Of a stretch of 64,000 bases of DNA, positions 49,801-60,100 are shown in pieces; positions within the stretch are counted from its first letter, which is position 1; every line of letters starts with the position of its first letter. A program made the position numbers and the translations under genes. The notes below the pieces were generated by a model. It was not told the DNA's origin, did no database searches, and saw only the letters and a program-made list of their open reading frames with translations. This stretch comes from Lineolata rhizophorae (taxonomy: Eukaryota; Ascomycota; Dothideomycetes; Lineolatales; Lineolataceae), in the NCBI GenBank assembly GCA_010093515.1, contig MU001686.1:124001-188000 (forward strand). The letters are read 5' to 3'.

Positions 49801-51557
49801 GGTAAGCCTCCAGGCATCGCTTTCCAGCGTGGTACGTCCTATGCTGAGCAGCTGGATGTTCACGAGCCGACCCAATCAGTCCGAGAGGCGCTACGATTTT
49901 CGGCCGATCTTCGCCAACCATACGACGTACCGCAGGAAGAGAAATACGCCTACGTTGAAGAGATTATCTCGCTCTTGGAAATGGAAGACATTGCCGACGC
50001 CATTATTGGGAATCCGGAAACAGGCCTCGCAGTCGAACAACGGAAACGGGTCACTATCGGTGTTGAGCTCGCTGCGAAGCCGGAGCTGTTACTCTTCTTA
50101 GACGAACCTACTTCTGGTTTGGATTCTCAATCAGCATGGAACATCATCCGGTTCTTGAGAAAGCTTTCCGGTGCCGGCCAAGCCATTCTTTGCACGATCC
50201 ATCAACCGAATTCGGCCCTATTCGAGAGTTTCGACCGCCTACTTCTCCTTGAGCGTGGGGGGCGATGCGTCTATTTCGGTGACATCGGCCCCGGCTGTTT
50301 GACTCTCCTCGACTACTTGCGCCGCCATGGAGCGGAGTGTCCACCAGATGCCAACCCTGCTGAGTTCATGCTTGAAGCGATCGGTGCAGGACAGGTCGCA
50401 AGAATTGGGAAAAGAGACTGGGCCGACGTCTGGGATGATTCGGTGGAGTTCTCTCAGATCAAAGAGGACATTATCAGGGTCAAGCGCCAGCGCCTCGAAG
50501 AATCAGGCTTGAATAGCATCGAGGAGCAAGCCGTTGCCCAGAGAGAATATGCAACCCCCCTCTGGCATCAGATCAAAGTGGTGGTTGGCCGCGCAAACCG
50601 AGCATTATGGCGGAGTCCGAATTACGGCTTTACGCGTTTCTTCAACCACATTATGATTGCATTGCTTACTGGTTTGAGCTTCCTCCGTCTCGACAACTCA
50701 CGATCATCCCTCCAGTACCGAGTCTTCATCGTCTTCCAGATCACCGTTTTACCAGCCCTGATTCTCGCCCAGATCGAACCAAAGTACGCCATGAACCGAC
50801 TCATCAGCTACCGGGAGCAGGCCGCCAAAGCTTATAGGAGTTTTCCCTTCGCTCTTGGTCAAGTCTTTGCTGAGATGCCGTATTCTCTATTCTGTGCGGT
50901 TACCTTCTTTCTCCCGTTGTACTACATTCCTGGGTTCCAATCCGCGTCGAGTCGCGCGGGTCTGCAATTCCTTCTCGTCGTGATTACCGAAATCTTTTCC
51001 GTGACACTTGGCCAAGCTATTGCGGCCATGACACCGTCCCCGATGATATCCTCGCTTTTCAATCCTTTCGTTATCATCATCTTCGCCCTGTTCTGTGGGG
51101 TCACTATCCCGAAACCGCAGATTCCGGGCTTCTGGCGGGCGTGGCTGTACGAGCTCGTACCATTTACACGTCTGATTGGCTCTGCTGTCACTACAGAGTT
51201 ACATGGTAGGCCTGTTGTGTGCACGGCGGAAGAATATAACGACTTCACTGCTCCACCAGGACAAAGTTGCGGGAGTTACATGCAAGATTTCTTTGCGTCA
51301 GGTGGCCCAGGGTACATGTTGCGGAATGATACTCAAGATTGCAGTTACTGCGCGTACAAAGTCGGGGATGAGTTTTTCAAACCATTGGGTTATGCATTTG
51401 AAAACCGCTGGCGCGACTTGGGAATCTTTGCTGCCTTCATTGGCAGCAACCTGATCATTTTGTTCTTAGCCGTAAGTTCGACCGTCCTCAGCAGCGCGGC
51501 ACAACCACTAACAATCGTTATTTATAGTCCCGCTTCTTGAACTTTAATCGCCGATAG
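46802..51557 (+). CDS. PDR-type ABC transporter (ABCG)
   Basis: Full-size pleiotropic drug resistance pump, expected in the plasma membrane exporting lipophilic toxins. Exons 46802-48945, 49014-49041, 49096-51471 and 51528-51557, all in phase, 1525 residues, standard for PDR. Order is NBD1, TMD1, NBD2, TMD2. NBD1 has the degenerate Walker A GRPGSGCTS (about 243, Cys for Lys), signature VSGGERKRVS and WDNSTRGLD. NBD2 has canonical GASGAGKTT (about 929), degenerate LAVEQRKRVTIG and LLLFLDEPTSGLD. This cross-pairing is the known PDR asymmetry. The 28-nt second exon encodes LAATIITLF, and the 30-nt last exon gives the SRFLNFNRR end. The first ATG in frame is 46802. Confidence 0.96.
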
Positions 51558-51776
51558 TGATTGTAATGTATTGTGGGCCCGAAAATTACTCAATACACCT
51601 CAATACACGTCTATTGTCTTTCCATGCCTGCGATATAAGTGATGCGTTTTCCAGTGCGCTTTCCCGACCTGATATCTAGCCATTAACCGAGCCCACTTAA
51701 CCTGTTGTCTCCATCACACCTTCCACACGATGTCAATTGCCAATATCTAGCTCTATTGAGACAATAGACCACTACA

Positions 51777-52607
51777 ATGCTCCGGCATAAAAACCAGTCT
51801 TCCGCTCGACCCCAATCCTTCTACCTCCTCAACCTCCACCTTCGCATTCCGACAACACATCCAGTGTCGTCAAATCAAAATTCTCCATCAAAGCCACATC
51901 TAATCCTTAAACTCGACAATTTCCCAACCGCAGAAATGATCTTCGCGATCATCATTCCCTCTACCGCTGTCGGAGCTATCAGTGCGCTTCTTGCGCTCCT
52001 ATCGTTCCAGTCGATCGTCCGGGCAAAGCAAGCCCGCAGCACCCACGTTGCTGCCGTCACCACAGTTGGCGCCTCTTCCAAGCGCCCTCTTCCGCTGCCC
52101 CCGCCAACCCTACCACCAACGCCACCCGTCACCTCTAATCCGGCCACCTGGGACATCGATAGTCCCGGGCTGAGCCCGCGGGTGCGCTTCACCTGCGCCA
52201 ACTGGTGGGAGTGGGCCGGCGCGCCCTTTTGCACCGACCCAACCGGCCGCCGGGCGATGCGGCGCGACAACCCTCCGCCACCCCTCGAGCTCGACACCAC
52301 TCGTATCGGCTTGAGTCACTTTGCCTTGCCGGAGGCCCAAGCCATTCGGCTCTCGCCCGGTCACGGGGCCATGTGGGTCTCAGAGAACTCACCCCATCCT
52401 CCCTCGGCGGTGAGAGAATTCATCTTTACCGGCGCTTGGTTCGCCCGCCATGGCCTGTCGCCGCTGTCGCCCGACATTCTGCGTGGGGCAGCTGGCCCTT
52501 GCAAGGACAGGAAGAAGGGGGCGAAGGAAGAAAAGAAGACGGGGGCGACTTGGGAATGGAGCGGGGCGAAGGAGCCGGCACAGTTTGACGGCATCTTCTC
52601 TGCCTGA
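51777..52607 (+). CDS. Hypothetical protein with one membrane helix
   Basis: Single exon, 276 residues from the first ATG; a second ATG at 51936 would start directly at the helix IFAIIIPSTAVGAISALLAL. After the helix come a Pro-rich stretch (PLPLPPPTLPPTPP), a segment with WWEWAGAPFCTDPTG, a run of polar residues and a Lys/Glu-rich end (KDRKKGAKEEKK). It lies 220 bp downstream of the transporter on the same strand. I do not recognise a family. The hydrophobic segment and the stable codon usage favour a real gene. Confidence 0.5.
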   Translation: MLRHKNQSSARPQSFYLLNLHLRIPTTHPVSSNQNSPSKPHLILKLDNFPTAEMIFAIIIPSTAVGAISALLALLSFQSIVRAKQARSTHVAAVTTVGASSKRPLPLPPPTLPPTPPVTSNPATWDIDSPGLSPRVRFTCANWWEWAGAPFCTDPTGRRAMRRDNPPPPLELDTTRIGLSHFALPEAQAIRLSPGHGAMWVSENSPHPPSAVREFIFTGAWFARHGLSPLSPDILRGAAGPCKDRKKGAKEEKKTGATWEWSGAKEPAQFDGIFSA

Positions 52608-53179
52608 GGCCAGAAGCAGTGCTCTGGGCCATGCGGATATGGGGGTGAACGTGGCGTCTGAAGTTGCTTTTTTGAGTTTAGGTAGCATATCCACGGTCGG
52701 TAGTCGGAAAAGAACCAGACTATCGTGAATAAATTTGATTTCTTGACTTGAAAAGTCGCACTCGGATATGTCTGTCAACCCAGTCGTTCGACCACAACAA
52801 ATTTCCAACCGCAACGGACAGTATCGATGCCTAGCAGGTGCGCCTATTATAAAGAAGCGCAACAAGTATCCAAACCCATTAAACTACTTTGCAGCTTACT
52901 TAGAAGCCTCGCATACGTTGGCTTCATCGTCAACTCCCATATCCCGAAGGACATCGAAAACTTTACTATCTAGTCTAATCGGTCGAACATTTGTTGGCAT
53001 GGTTGATGTCGCGTCTGGGTTTTTTTATCAGCAATCACTTTTATCACATCTGTATGCATAAATGCTGCAGCTGTAACACTCTTTGAGAAGCAAGCTCAAT
53101 CGATTCAATCACTATTGTCAGCTTCCAGTAGTTGATCAACCCCATCAATCTTGACACTAACAATCTTCCGAAACACATC
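52608..53179. other. Start of AT-rich island
   Basis: Spacer leading into the decayed region. Only short unsupported frames (e.g. 52768-53061). Confidence 0.5.
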
Positions 53180-53860
53180 TCAATGCCCACGAGCGAGTAC
53201 GAACCAGTTCAAGGCATCATGGACCCCGGTACGTGGCTGCATGATTTTCGGAATATATTCCATCACCCATTCACCACCTATCTTGACTGTCCAGCGCGCC
53301 TTGCAGGATTCCCAATAAGCTAGATACCAGCCCGATTGTTGCCAATCAATAATAGCGATAACACGAGAGGAGCTTTTCTCCGCTGTTGTGATAAGAATGT
53401 TGCTTCTACCGAGATCCTCATGGATGAATTTAATCGGGTCATCGGGTCAGCTTAAACGCATCGGATCTATCATGATTGGTTGATCTAAATCAACGGTCCT
53501 AGAAGGCCGCGAAAAGTAGTCGTCAAACTTAGATATACGGGCCTGCTGAAACCTTTACGCATTGGAAGATAATGCCTTGCAGCAGCTCGCCGGTAGTATT
53601 ACCTATAGATTGAGTTTGTCGGCAGAGAATATTGCTTGAGCGTTTCTAGAGCTGGGAGTATAAGACGCAGCTGTTTACAAATACTGCATCTTTCTGACAC
53701 TGATAGCTTATACTATCTCTGCTCAAGCGTTCCTCCTTATGTATTCTATGTAGATGAATGTCTCGTTATTATCTTGACACCATCTATAAATCTCTAGAAC
53801 CGGAACAACGTGGTCTAAATAAGTTCGGACTATCCACAAGCGTTAGGCTTCGGTGATCGA
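53180..53860 (-). pseudogene. APH-family kinase pseudogene
   Basis: Decayed copy of a fungal aminoglycoside-phosphotransferase-like kinase. Minus-strand segments in order: VPVLEIYRWCQDNNETFIYI, SKFDDYFSRPSRTVDLDQP, IKFIHEDLGRSNILIT, IAIIDWQQSGWYLAYWESCK, KARWTVKIGGEW and a tail ending FVLARGH with a stop at 53180-53182. HEDL...N and IIDW are the Brenner/DFG-like kinase motifs, so the C-terminal lobe is nearly complete. Upstream there are in-frame stops at positions where relatives have Trp (TGG read as TGA), plus at least one further stop and a frame change near 53.6-53.7 kb; the N-terminal lobe is largely missing. Stops of the TGG-to-TGA type fit repeat-induced point mutation. Confidence 0.8.
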
Positions 53861-53951
53861 AACTGCCTCACCCCTACCACATTTAACCATTAAATTTAAG
53901 GAAGGGAATAATATCGGGGGCGGACGCCACGTATTGTACTAAGACGAGGTC

Positions 53952-53989
53952 GGGCCTTCGGCCCTCCCTCGCGGCTCCCGCTTCGCGGG
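53952..53989. repeat. GC-rich double hairpin cluster
   Basis: Two perfect inverted repeats with tight loops, GGGCC-TTC-GGCCC at 53952-53964 and CCCGC-TTC-GCGGG (the stems joined by TTC) at 53977-53989, followed by the imperfect GCGCTCCGCTTCGC. This GC block sits inside AT-rich DNA. Confidence 0.75.
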
Positions 53990-54084
53990 CCTTTCAGTCG
54001 CGCTCCGCTTCGCTTTACTCATGCGGTGTTTAGTATAGCGTTATATAGCGTTGTATATATCAATAGCAGCGTAGTAGTAGAGTG

Positions 54085-54163
54085 GTAGAGTAGTAGAGCA
54101 TATAGAGCATATAGAATATTAGAGCGTATAGAACAGTAGAGCATATAGACCAGTAGAGGAGTA
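54085..54163. repeat. Left part of AGAGCATATAG minisatellite
   Basis: Degenerate units of about 15-17 bp around the core AGAGCATATAGAACAGT. The array stops at a TA dinucleotide where the transposon begins and similar units resume on its far side. Confidence 0.65.
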
Positions 54164-54686
54164 CAGTGCCATGCCAGGAGTCTGGCCCCACCATAAATAA
54201 AACTCGCCTCGCATAGTTAACACATGTTAGAGCTAGTATGCTCTAGCCTATAACTAGCCAACTTAGCTAAAAGATTAGCACAGTATCGCACTTCAGTGCG
54301 ATCCTACTGGCTAGGGACTATATATATGCTAACATATGGAATCTAGAATATACAATGGCCTCCAAACTCACCGGATTTAAACCTAATTGAGTACCCCTAG
54401 CGCTTTCTAAAGAAGTAGATTATAAAGGACTACTATGAGGCCCTTAAGATAGGTAGATCTGAGGCTGAATTCTGGGCTTTTATAAGGGCCTGTAAATAGG
54501 CCTGGATGGCCATGCTATAGGAGTTAATCTAGAGGTGTATTGACTTAAAGCCTCGTAGATTAGTTGCCGTATAAAAAGCAAAAGGTTAGTATACAAAGTA
54601 CTAGTCTAGAATATTATCCTGACTAATTTTTATGTAATCAGGTTGAGGGGGATTGTTGAGAAATTATTTATAGGAGCGTAGTACTG
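54164..54686 (+). mobile_element. Tc1/mariner deletion derivative
   Basis: 523-bp element flanked by TA on both sides (54162-54163 and 54687-54688). Left end CAGTGCCATGCC; the right end read inward is CAGTACTACGCT, so the 12-bp ends differ at four sites, all transitions. The internal plus-strand frame 54356-54574 carries the transposase C-terminus WPPNSPDLNLIEYP, the third acidic residue region of Tc1-type (DD34E) enzymes, followed by KDYYEALKIGRSEAEFW. Five TAG codons interrupt it, mostly where Trp or Gln is expected, and the N-terminal two thirds are absent. The pattern fits an old copy hit by RIP. The family is Tc1/impala-like by motif; exact relatives cannot be named. Confidence 0.6.
54285..54302. 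repeat. Perfect hairpin in the transposon remnant
   Basis: ATCGCAC-TTCA-GTGCGAT, a 7-bp perfect stem with a four-base loop just upstream of the transposase fragment. Confidence 0.7.
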
Positions 54687-54718
54687 TATACAGAACACTA
54701 GAACATACAGAGCACTAG

Positions 54719-54838
54719 AGGAGCACGCAGCACAGGAGCACGTAGCACAGGAGCACGTAGCATAGGAGTATACAGCACAGGAGCATATAGTACAGGAGCA
54801 TATAGCATAGGAGTATACAGCATAGAGCACAGGAGCAT
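54719..54838. repeat. 15-bp minisatellite, eight units
   Basis: Eight consecutive 15-bp units, consensus AGGAGCATATAGCAC, varying mainly at CACGTA/CATATA/TATACA positions. Read on the minus strand it gives a spurious repetitive Cys/Leu/Tyr peptide. Confidence 0.85.
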
Positions 54839-55764
54839 AGAGCACAGACATAGCAGAGGAGTAAGGAGCAAAAAGCGAGGAGCAGTAGCACCAGAGAGAG
54901 GGCCTTCTTATATAGATGTTGATCCCACAGCTGAAAGTCTGTTCTTTTCCTGGTTCGTACGTATAAAATAAAGATCTCCCTAGGCGTAGAGTGACATAAA
55001 GTGCGGTTTCTATATACGGCCGTGCATGCGGAAGTCGGCACCAAAAAGTCGCCGAATGATTTGGGTCGATCAGAAGAGGACTTAAACCTGCCGATTTTTT
55101 TGGACTGAAGGAAAATGTATATAAGAAAGGTGTATACAAGAGATATACAAGAAGATGTATATAAGATGATAAGAGCCAAAAAGAGCTGGAAATGACAGAA
55201 GGGACTAGTCCGGTTTGTCGCCTGCGCCTTTTTTTGGTCGCGGGTTACCTGTCGCTTGGTTTCCTCATAGTACGGGTATCCTGCACATTTGGGGACCCAT
55301 AAAGCAAAGAGTCCCTGAGTGCGAATGCTGCTAAAAGAAGTAGTGAAATTCTCCAAAAATGGCTGCAAATGTTGTTAGAATACGGTGTGTTTTGCATACG
55401 CGACCGTACGATTATGGCTTGACACAATCGTCCGCTCGCTTCCGTAGCTTCTAATAACAACACACTTCTTCCGAGACACCAGGATAGAGTTTACCGCTTT
55501 CAAAGACGCAGATTATCACATTATTTCATAATTCGTACATATAAACCAAAAGCGTACGCAGCCACGTCACAGTGTTTTGAATAGCTTCGACATAAAGCCA
55601 CGTTTACCAGATATATGGCCACAATTTTGATTAAACTAGTTCAAAGGATACCTTTCAATTTAGGCAACGACTAAAACAGCAAATCATCTTCCTGTCTTGA
55701 GTTGCTTAGCAGCGACCTACGGCTTCCAGTTAGATGCTCGAGGCTGTGCAACCCATGGCGCTTC
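54839..55764. other. AT-rich spacer, no gene seen
   Basis: Continues the decayed island. The minisatellite decays over the first 60 bp. No transposase, kinase or other coding remnant recognised. Confidence 0.45.
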
Positions 55765-55935
55765 TCACTTGTTGGCGTTAGGATCGCTGCGTGGAGCAGG
55801 GGGGAGGGGCGGAAGCTGTTTGTCGTCGGTACGGCCACAGCCCTCGCAAGATCTGTGCTTACAGGAGAAGCAAGGCAGAACGCAATTTTGGTTTTTAGCC
55901 TTACATTTACAACAGGTCCAAGTAGGAGTGGCCAT
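55765..55935 (-). CDS. 56-aa Cys-rich zinc-ribbon-like protein
   Basis: Short intact frame: ATG at 55935, TGA at 55765-55767, 56 residues. It reads MATPTWTCCKCKAKNQN, then CVLPCFSCKHRSCEGCGR and a Pro-rich tail. Eight Cys (8, 9, 11, 18, 22, 25, 30, 33) include CxC, CxxxC, CxxC and HRSCEGC, a layout like the small fungal zinc-ribbon proteins that read W-x-C-x(2)-C ... C-x(2)-C-x-H-x(2)-C-x(2)-C. The ATG follows an A-rich stretch (AAAAAATGG). It is the only undamaged coding signal in the surrounding AT-rich island. Function unknown. Confidence 0.65.
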   Translation of the reverse strand: MATPTWTCCKCKAKNQNCVLPCFSCKHRSCEGCGRTDDKQLPPLPPAPRSDPNANK

Positions 55936-57162
55936 TTTTTAGTTTAGTGAAAAGGGCGCTCCAGGGTCGGTTGGATGACGAGTGCCGTGGTCAATGTAGT
56001 AGCCCCGAAACGATACCGTATTTATGTGATCAATTTAATCAATATAATAGGAGTACGGAAACAATACTATTAGTGCAATCCTTTTTAATGCATCATTTAA
56101 GACTATGTTCACAAATATTTTCATTGAGCCTTCACCCCTTTCTTTACCGATCAGTTTTCTTTCCAACCCAGTGCTTTCAGAAGTGCACTCTCATATATCT
56201 TCACCGTAAACATATCATCATTAATTTATGGGAAGACTCCTTAGTGAAATTTTGTGGAGAAGTCTGTCTAGTGGCGCCCACGTATGGATGGATCTTCCTC
56301 CAAATTCCTTTTCACATAGCACTTTTATCCGGAGGTCCGCATAGTGTTCTTCAAACCTATGGTAGAGGCGAGCATAGTTGTTCTAGAAACCCTCATTCCA
56401 CACCTGAAGAAGCAAGACAAAGTGTTGTTGGGGATACCAAAAAGCCTGAAAGGTATGTCCAGCAACAATTCTAGTGTGAAGTATGCGCTAATATTGCCCT
56501 ATGAGTCTGCTTTGATGCAAGCGGTCGAGTTTTGCAAGCTATTGGCAATCCCCTGACCACACAGAATATAGTAAACACCTAACCTCGATCACCTTTGCTA
56601 CCAAATATTTTTCAAGTATTCTTTGACAAATAAAATGTACGGAATGGCTTATAGAATCATGAAATTCGAACCAATCAACAGAGATTCGGTCGAATGACTT
56701 GCGTTCGAATCTTCTAATTGGAAAATCTCTCCCGCCCAAAATATTCTCAGGATTGACTAGCTCGGCCAATTCCCTGTCGCAGGACGTTCATTGACTTCAT
56801 TCTCCGGAATTTGTCATATCAACTAACTTTAAATTTACCAAGGGCAGGACTATGTAATTGTGTTCAAACTTCTAGATCAATAGTCCTAGAAAGGGTTAAA
56901 ATTTTCAGCATGCGTTTGTTCGGCCACACCGCAACTTTAGTCCGTTGCTAGTGTACGGTAGATCTATGGATAATGGTTTAGTTCTTCGTTGTAAAAATGC
57001 TTTGAATATATTTTCTTCCATATGGAGAATTATGACTAAGATTTCACATTTGGCGTTTCGAATTTCATAAGTCAAGCATAACGTCGCATTTATGGTCCTA
57101 TACTCCTGCCGCTACGTAACAATGACTAAGCTAATGCTATACAAGGGAATCTTCCGCTGCGG
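55936..57162. other. AT-rich spacer with a coding trace
   Basis: No intact gene. On the minus strand at about 56.23-56.45 kb a frame reads NNYARLYHRFEEHYADLRIK then VLCEKEFGGRSIHTWAPLDR, which looks like eroded coding sequence, interrupted by a stop upstream and without ends. The family is not identified. Confidence 0.4.
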
Positions 57163-60100
57163 TCAATAAATCAAATATGGAACGATGTCGCAATCCTCCG
57201 TACGATCGAACTTCTCAAACTTGCCTAGCAGTCTTCCTGCCTTGGCACCTTCTTCCATTTTGACACCTTCATCACCGGCCGTTTTGTTTGCCTCCTTCAA
57301 TGGTATCCACCCACCTAATTCGGCATCTACCGGCACATACACCCCAATTGGTGCAGACAACTCGCACTTAGGAACCATGGGTTCCAGCACAGGGTCGTCA
57401 CCTGGGCCTCTTCGCGTGTACGCTCCAACAATCACCGTTGCCAAGTCTCCAGTCTTCTTCGAACCACCCGGCGGTGGGAAGAAATGGACCGGTCTCTTGA
57501 GCGCCGACTCCGGCATAAATACCTGGTTGCGCGGCACCCATACTTTGCGCGAATCCGCATCGCCGGGTCTAGGGAACAATGGAACGCGCAAGACGTGGAG
57601 GATGGTGTCGTTGCGACTGACATAGAGGTATTCCGGGCTCCATGTAAGGGTTAGTGGGAGACGGGTGACGGAGAGAGAAGAAAAGCTGCCGAAACTGATG
57701 GTGATCCTGTGCAATAACCGAGGCGGGCTGCGAGAGGTTTTGCGATGCGAGAGGCGATGCGTAGAGACGTGGAGAAGGAGCTTGAGTGTTGGAAGTGCTG
57801 TCTTGGATGTGCTGGTTTTGTCCAGTGTCGATTCGTCTGGCGTGGCTTCTAGAGAAGCGAAGTGAAGGTATTCACCACAAGGGGAAAATTGTGGTCGAAT
57901 GAAAACAGGACAACTCTTGGATGTTGGGGCATGCAAGGTCCGCGTGAAGTAAGTATTGTGGAGATAGTCTACGAAGAGGATCTCGCGACTACCGAGGGAC
58001 CAAACAACGAGCGGCGCAGAGGGATGAAAAACTGGAGGCGAATCAAAAAGCACGCCAGGAATCGGCTCTTCCAAATGGAAAAGTGGTTTTGATTGTTTGC
58101 CAGGGCGGGTGTCGAAGATCTGGATTTTGGCTTTCGACCCCTTCCTCGTGCTTCCGTGTCTTTTGCCGCTCAAGATATCATCAATCCGGGCGCCATGCTC
58201 GTTTGCGCTTTCGTCGTCGTCGTCATCATCGAAACTAGAGTCACTCGGAGAATAACTCTCAGAGCTGTCATCAGAAACATCACTTTCTTCGCCTCGAGTA
58301 GATGCCACTGAGCACGCGGAATCTGATTCTTGATCGAGATCCTCTGAACGTTCATCCACAGCCTTAGCCATTTTTTGCAGAACCTTGTCACTGGCCTGCG
58401 ACGCGTCATCACCAAAATCCGAATCGGAGTCTTCGGCGTCCTTGATTTCGAGATCGGCCTCCCCGGACTCTGAGCTAAGCCAATCATTCCACTGTTCCTC
58501 GTCCTCGGTTTCGTCGGACTGAGGCTCAGTTGAACCCTCACTCCATGATTCTCTGGCGGAGATGCTCTCTGAAGACGAGAAGCCACTTCCATCGTCTTCG
58601 TTCAGATCAACATCGTCCGGGTTGACTTCTTCTGGAAGCTTATCCACCAAAGTTTGTTCAATGGATTCGGCAGATGATGAGCTAAGCGACGAGACAATGG
58701 AGGTTCGACTAGACACTGAAGAGGCGTCGTCATCGTCCGTAGATTTATCCTTGGACACTGTATCATCGGACGAATTGTCCTTGGACCCTGACTGTTCGGA
58801 GGAACTGGCAGCAGGCTCCGTCGCATTTTCTCCGACGATTTCCGTAAGCAAGGAGAACAAGGTGCCAAAGTCGTCAACCGTAATGTCATCCAGGCCAACT
58901 GTGAATAGGTCACGCTCCGTGACTTTCTGCCTTGTTGTAACGGCAAGGTAGTGTCCATGGCTGGCGATTTCTTCAAAGTAAGGAGGTATGGCGCACATCC
59001 CATTCAAAGGGACAAACTTGTCATCCTCTTCGACGAAGATTTGCGGTCCGATGCGCAAATATCGCATATCTGGGGTCGAAGTGACCGGGGGTGGACGACC
59101 AATGGTGTTTCCTCGAAGCATGCCTGTGTACAAAAGCATCGATTTCCGAGGAACTGAGAGCGTCTGGGTCTTGACAAGCCTCGGTCTGTGACCTCCGCTG
59201 AAACTCCATTTTTGGCATCGGACGTTGAGATCAAGGTCTTTGTTGTCACTGGAAGTTCCATTGTCAGAAATGATTCGTCGACTTCGAGAAAGGAGCCTGA
59301 TCATACTTACAGCTTGAACGTCATAGTATCCGTCCCATTCGGGCTCACCGTCTGATGCATCTTCGAGCAGTCTAGCCTGTCTGGTTCATCCTTGTCGATG
59401 AACAAATGGCTCTTTAAGCGACTTTTGTTCTTGTAGAACATGTGGTTTGGCCCAAAGGATGACCATAGACACCTGTCAATCTCGCCTGCAAACGGCCCTC
59501 TGGACGAGGTATAATTGGTCAAGAAATAGCCCCACTGCCCTACAAATGCGTGATACTGTTCCCGAATCGGGGCCCCACACCCTTGATCCTTGTCGGTCAA
59601 CCACCAAGGAAAAGTGCGGCGCAGCTGCGGACCTAGATGTGGACGTTGAACTGACGCCCAGAACTGGAATTGCCCTGAACGAGACGTTAGAACACGATGT
59701 AAAAGGTTGGAAAACGTTTAAAGTGATTTGATTCAAACGACCATAACTAACCTTCAATAAACAGGCTCTGAACCTGCATGCAGGTCTGGAATCGCCTCGA
59801 CTTAATGAAATCCAAGACTTGCGCACACAATTCCGGAGTAGGCGAAACGTCGTCGAGGTGCTTGTCCCAGTACTTTGCAGCGTAACTAAGCAGCTGGTGG
59901 CCGTCGATGTCTTCCCCTGTCGCAGTTTTGAAAGTGTCGTCCTTTTTCTTCAACATACGTTCGTACCGAGGTTGATTTAGGTATTTAAAGCAGATATCCG
60001 CCAGCACGTCTGCTCTCAACGAACATATTTCCGAGTTTGGCGGGCAGCCCTTTTGCAGGCAGTCCCGGTTCTTCAGGAGAAACGTCCGTACGGAACTGTG

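Noticed and set aside
54640-54670. Purine tract followed by TGTTGAGAA, like the start of a long terminal repeat
   Set aside because: No second copy, no matching end and no internal domains seen; the position falls inside the Tc1-like remnant.
54715-55368. 217-codon minus-strand frame rich in Cys/Leu/Tyr
   Set aside because: Its repetitive part is the 15-bp minisatellite read in one frame; no protein family.
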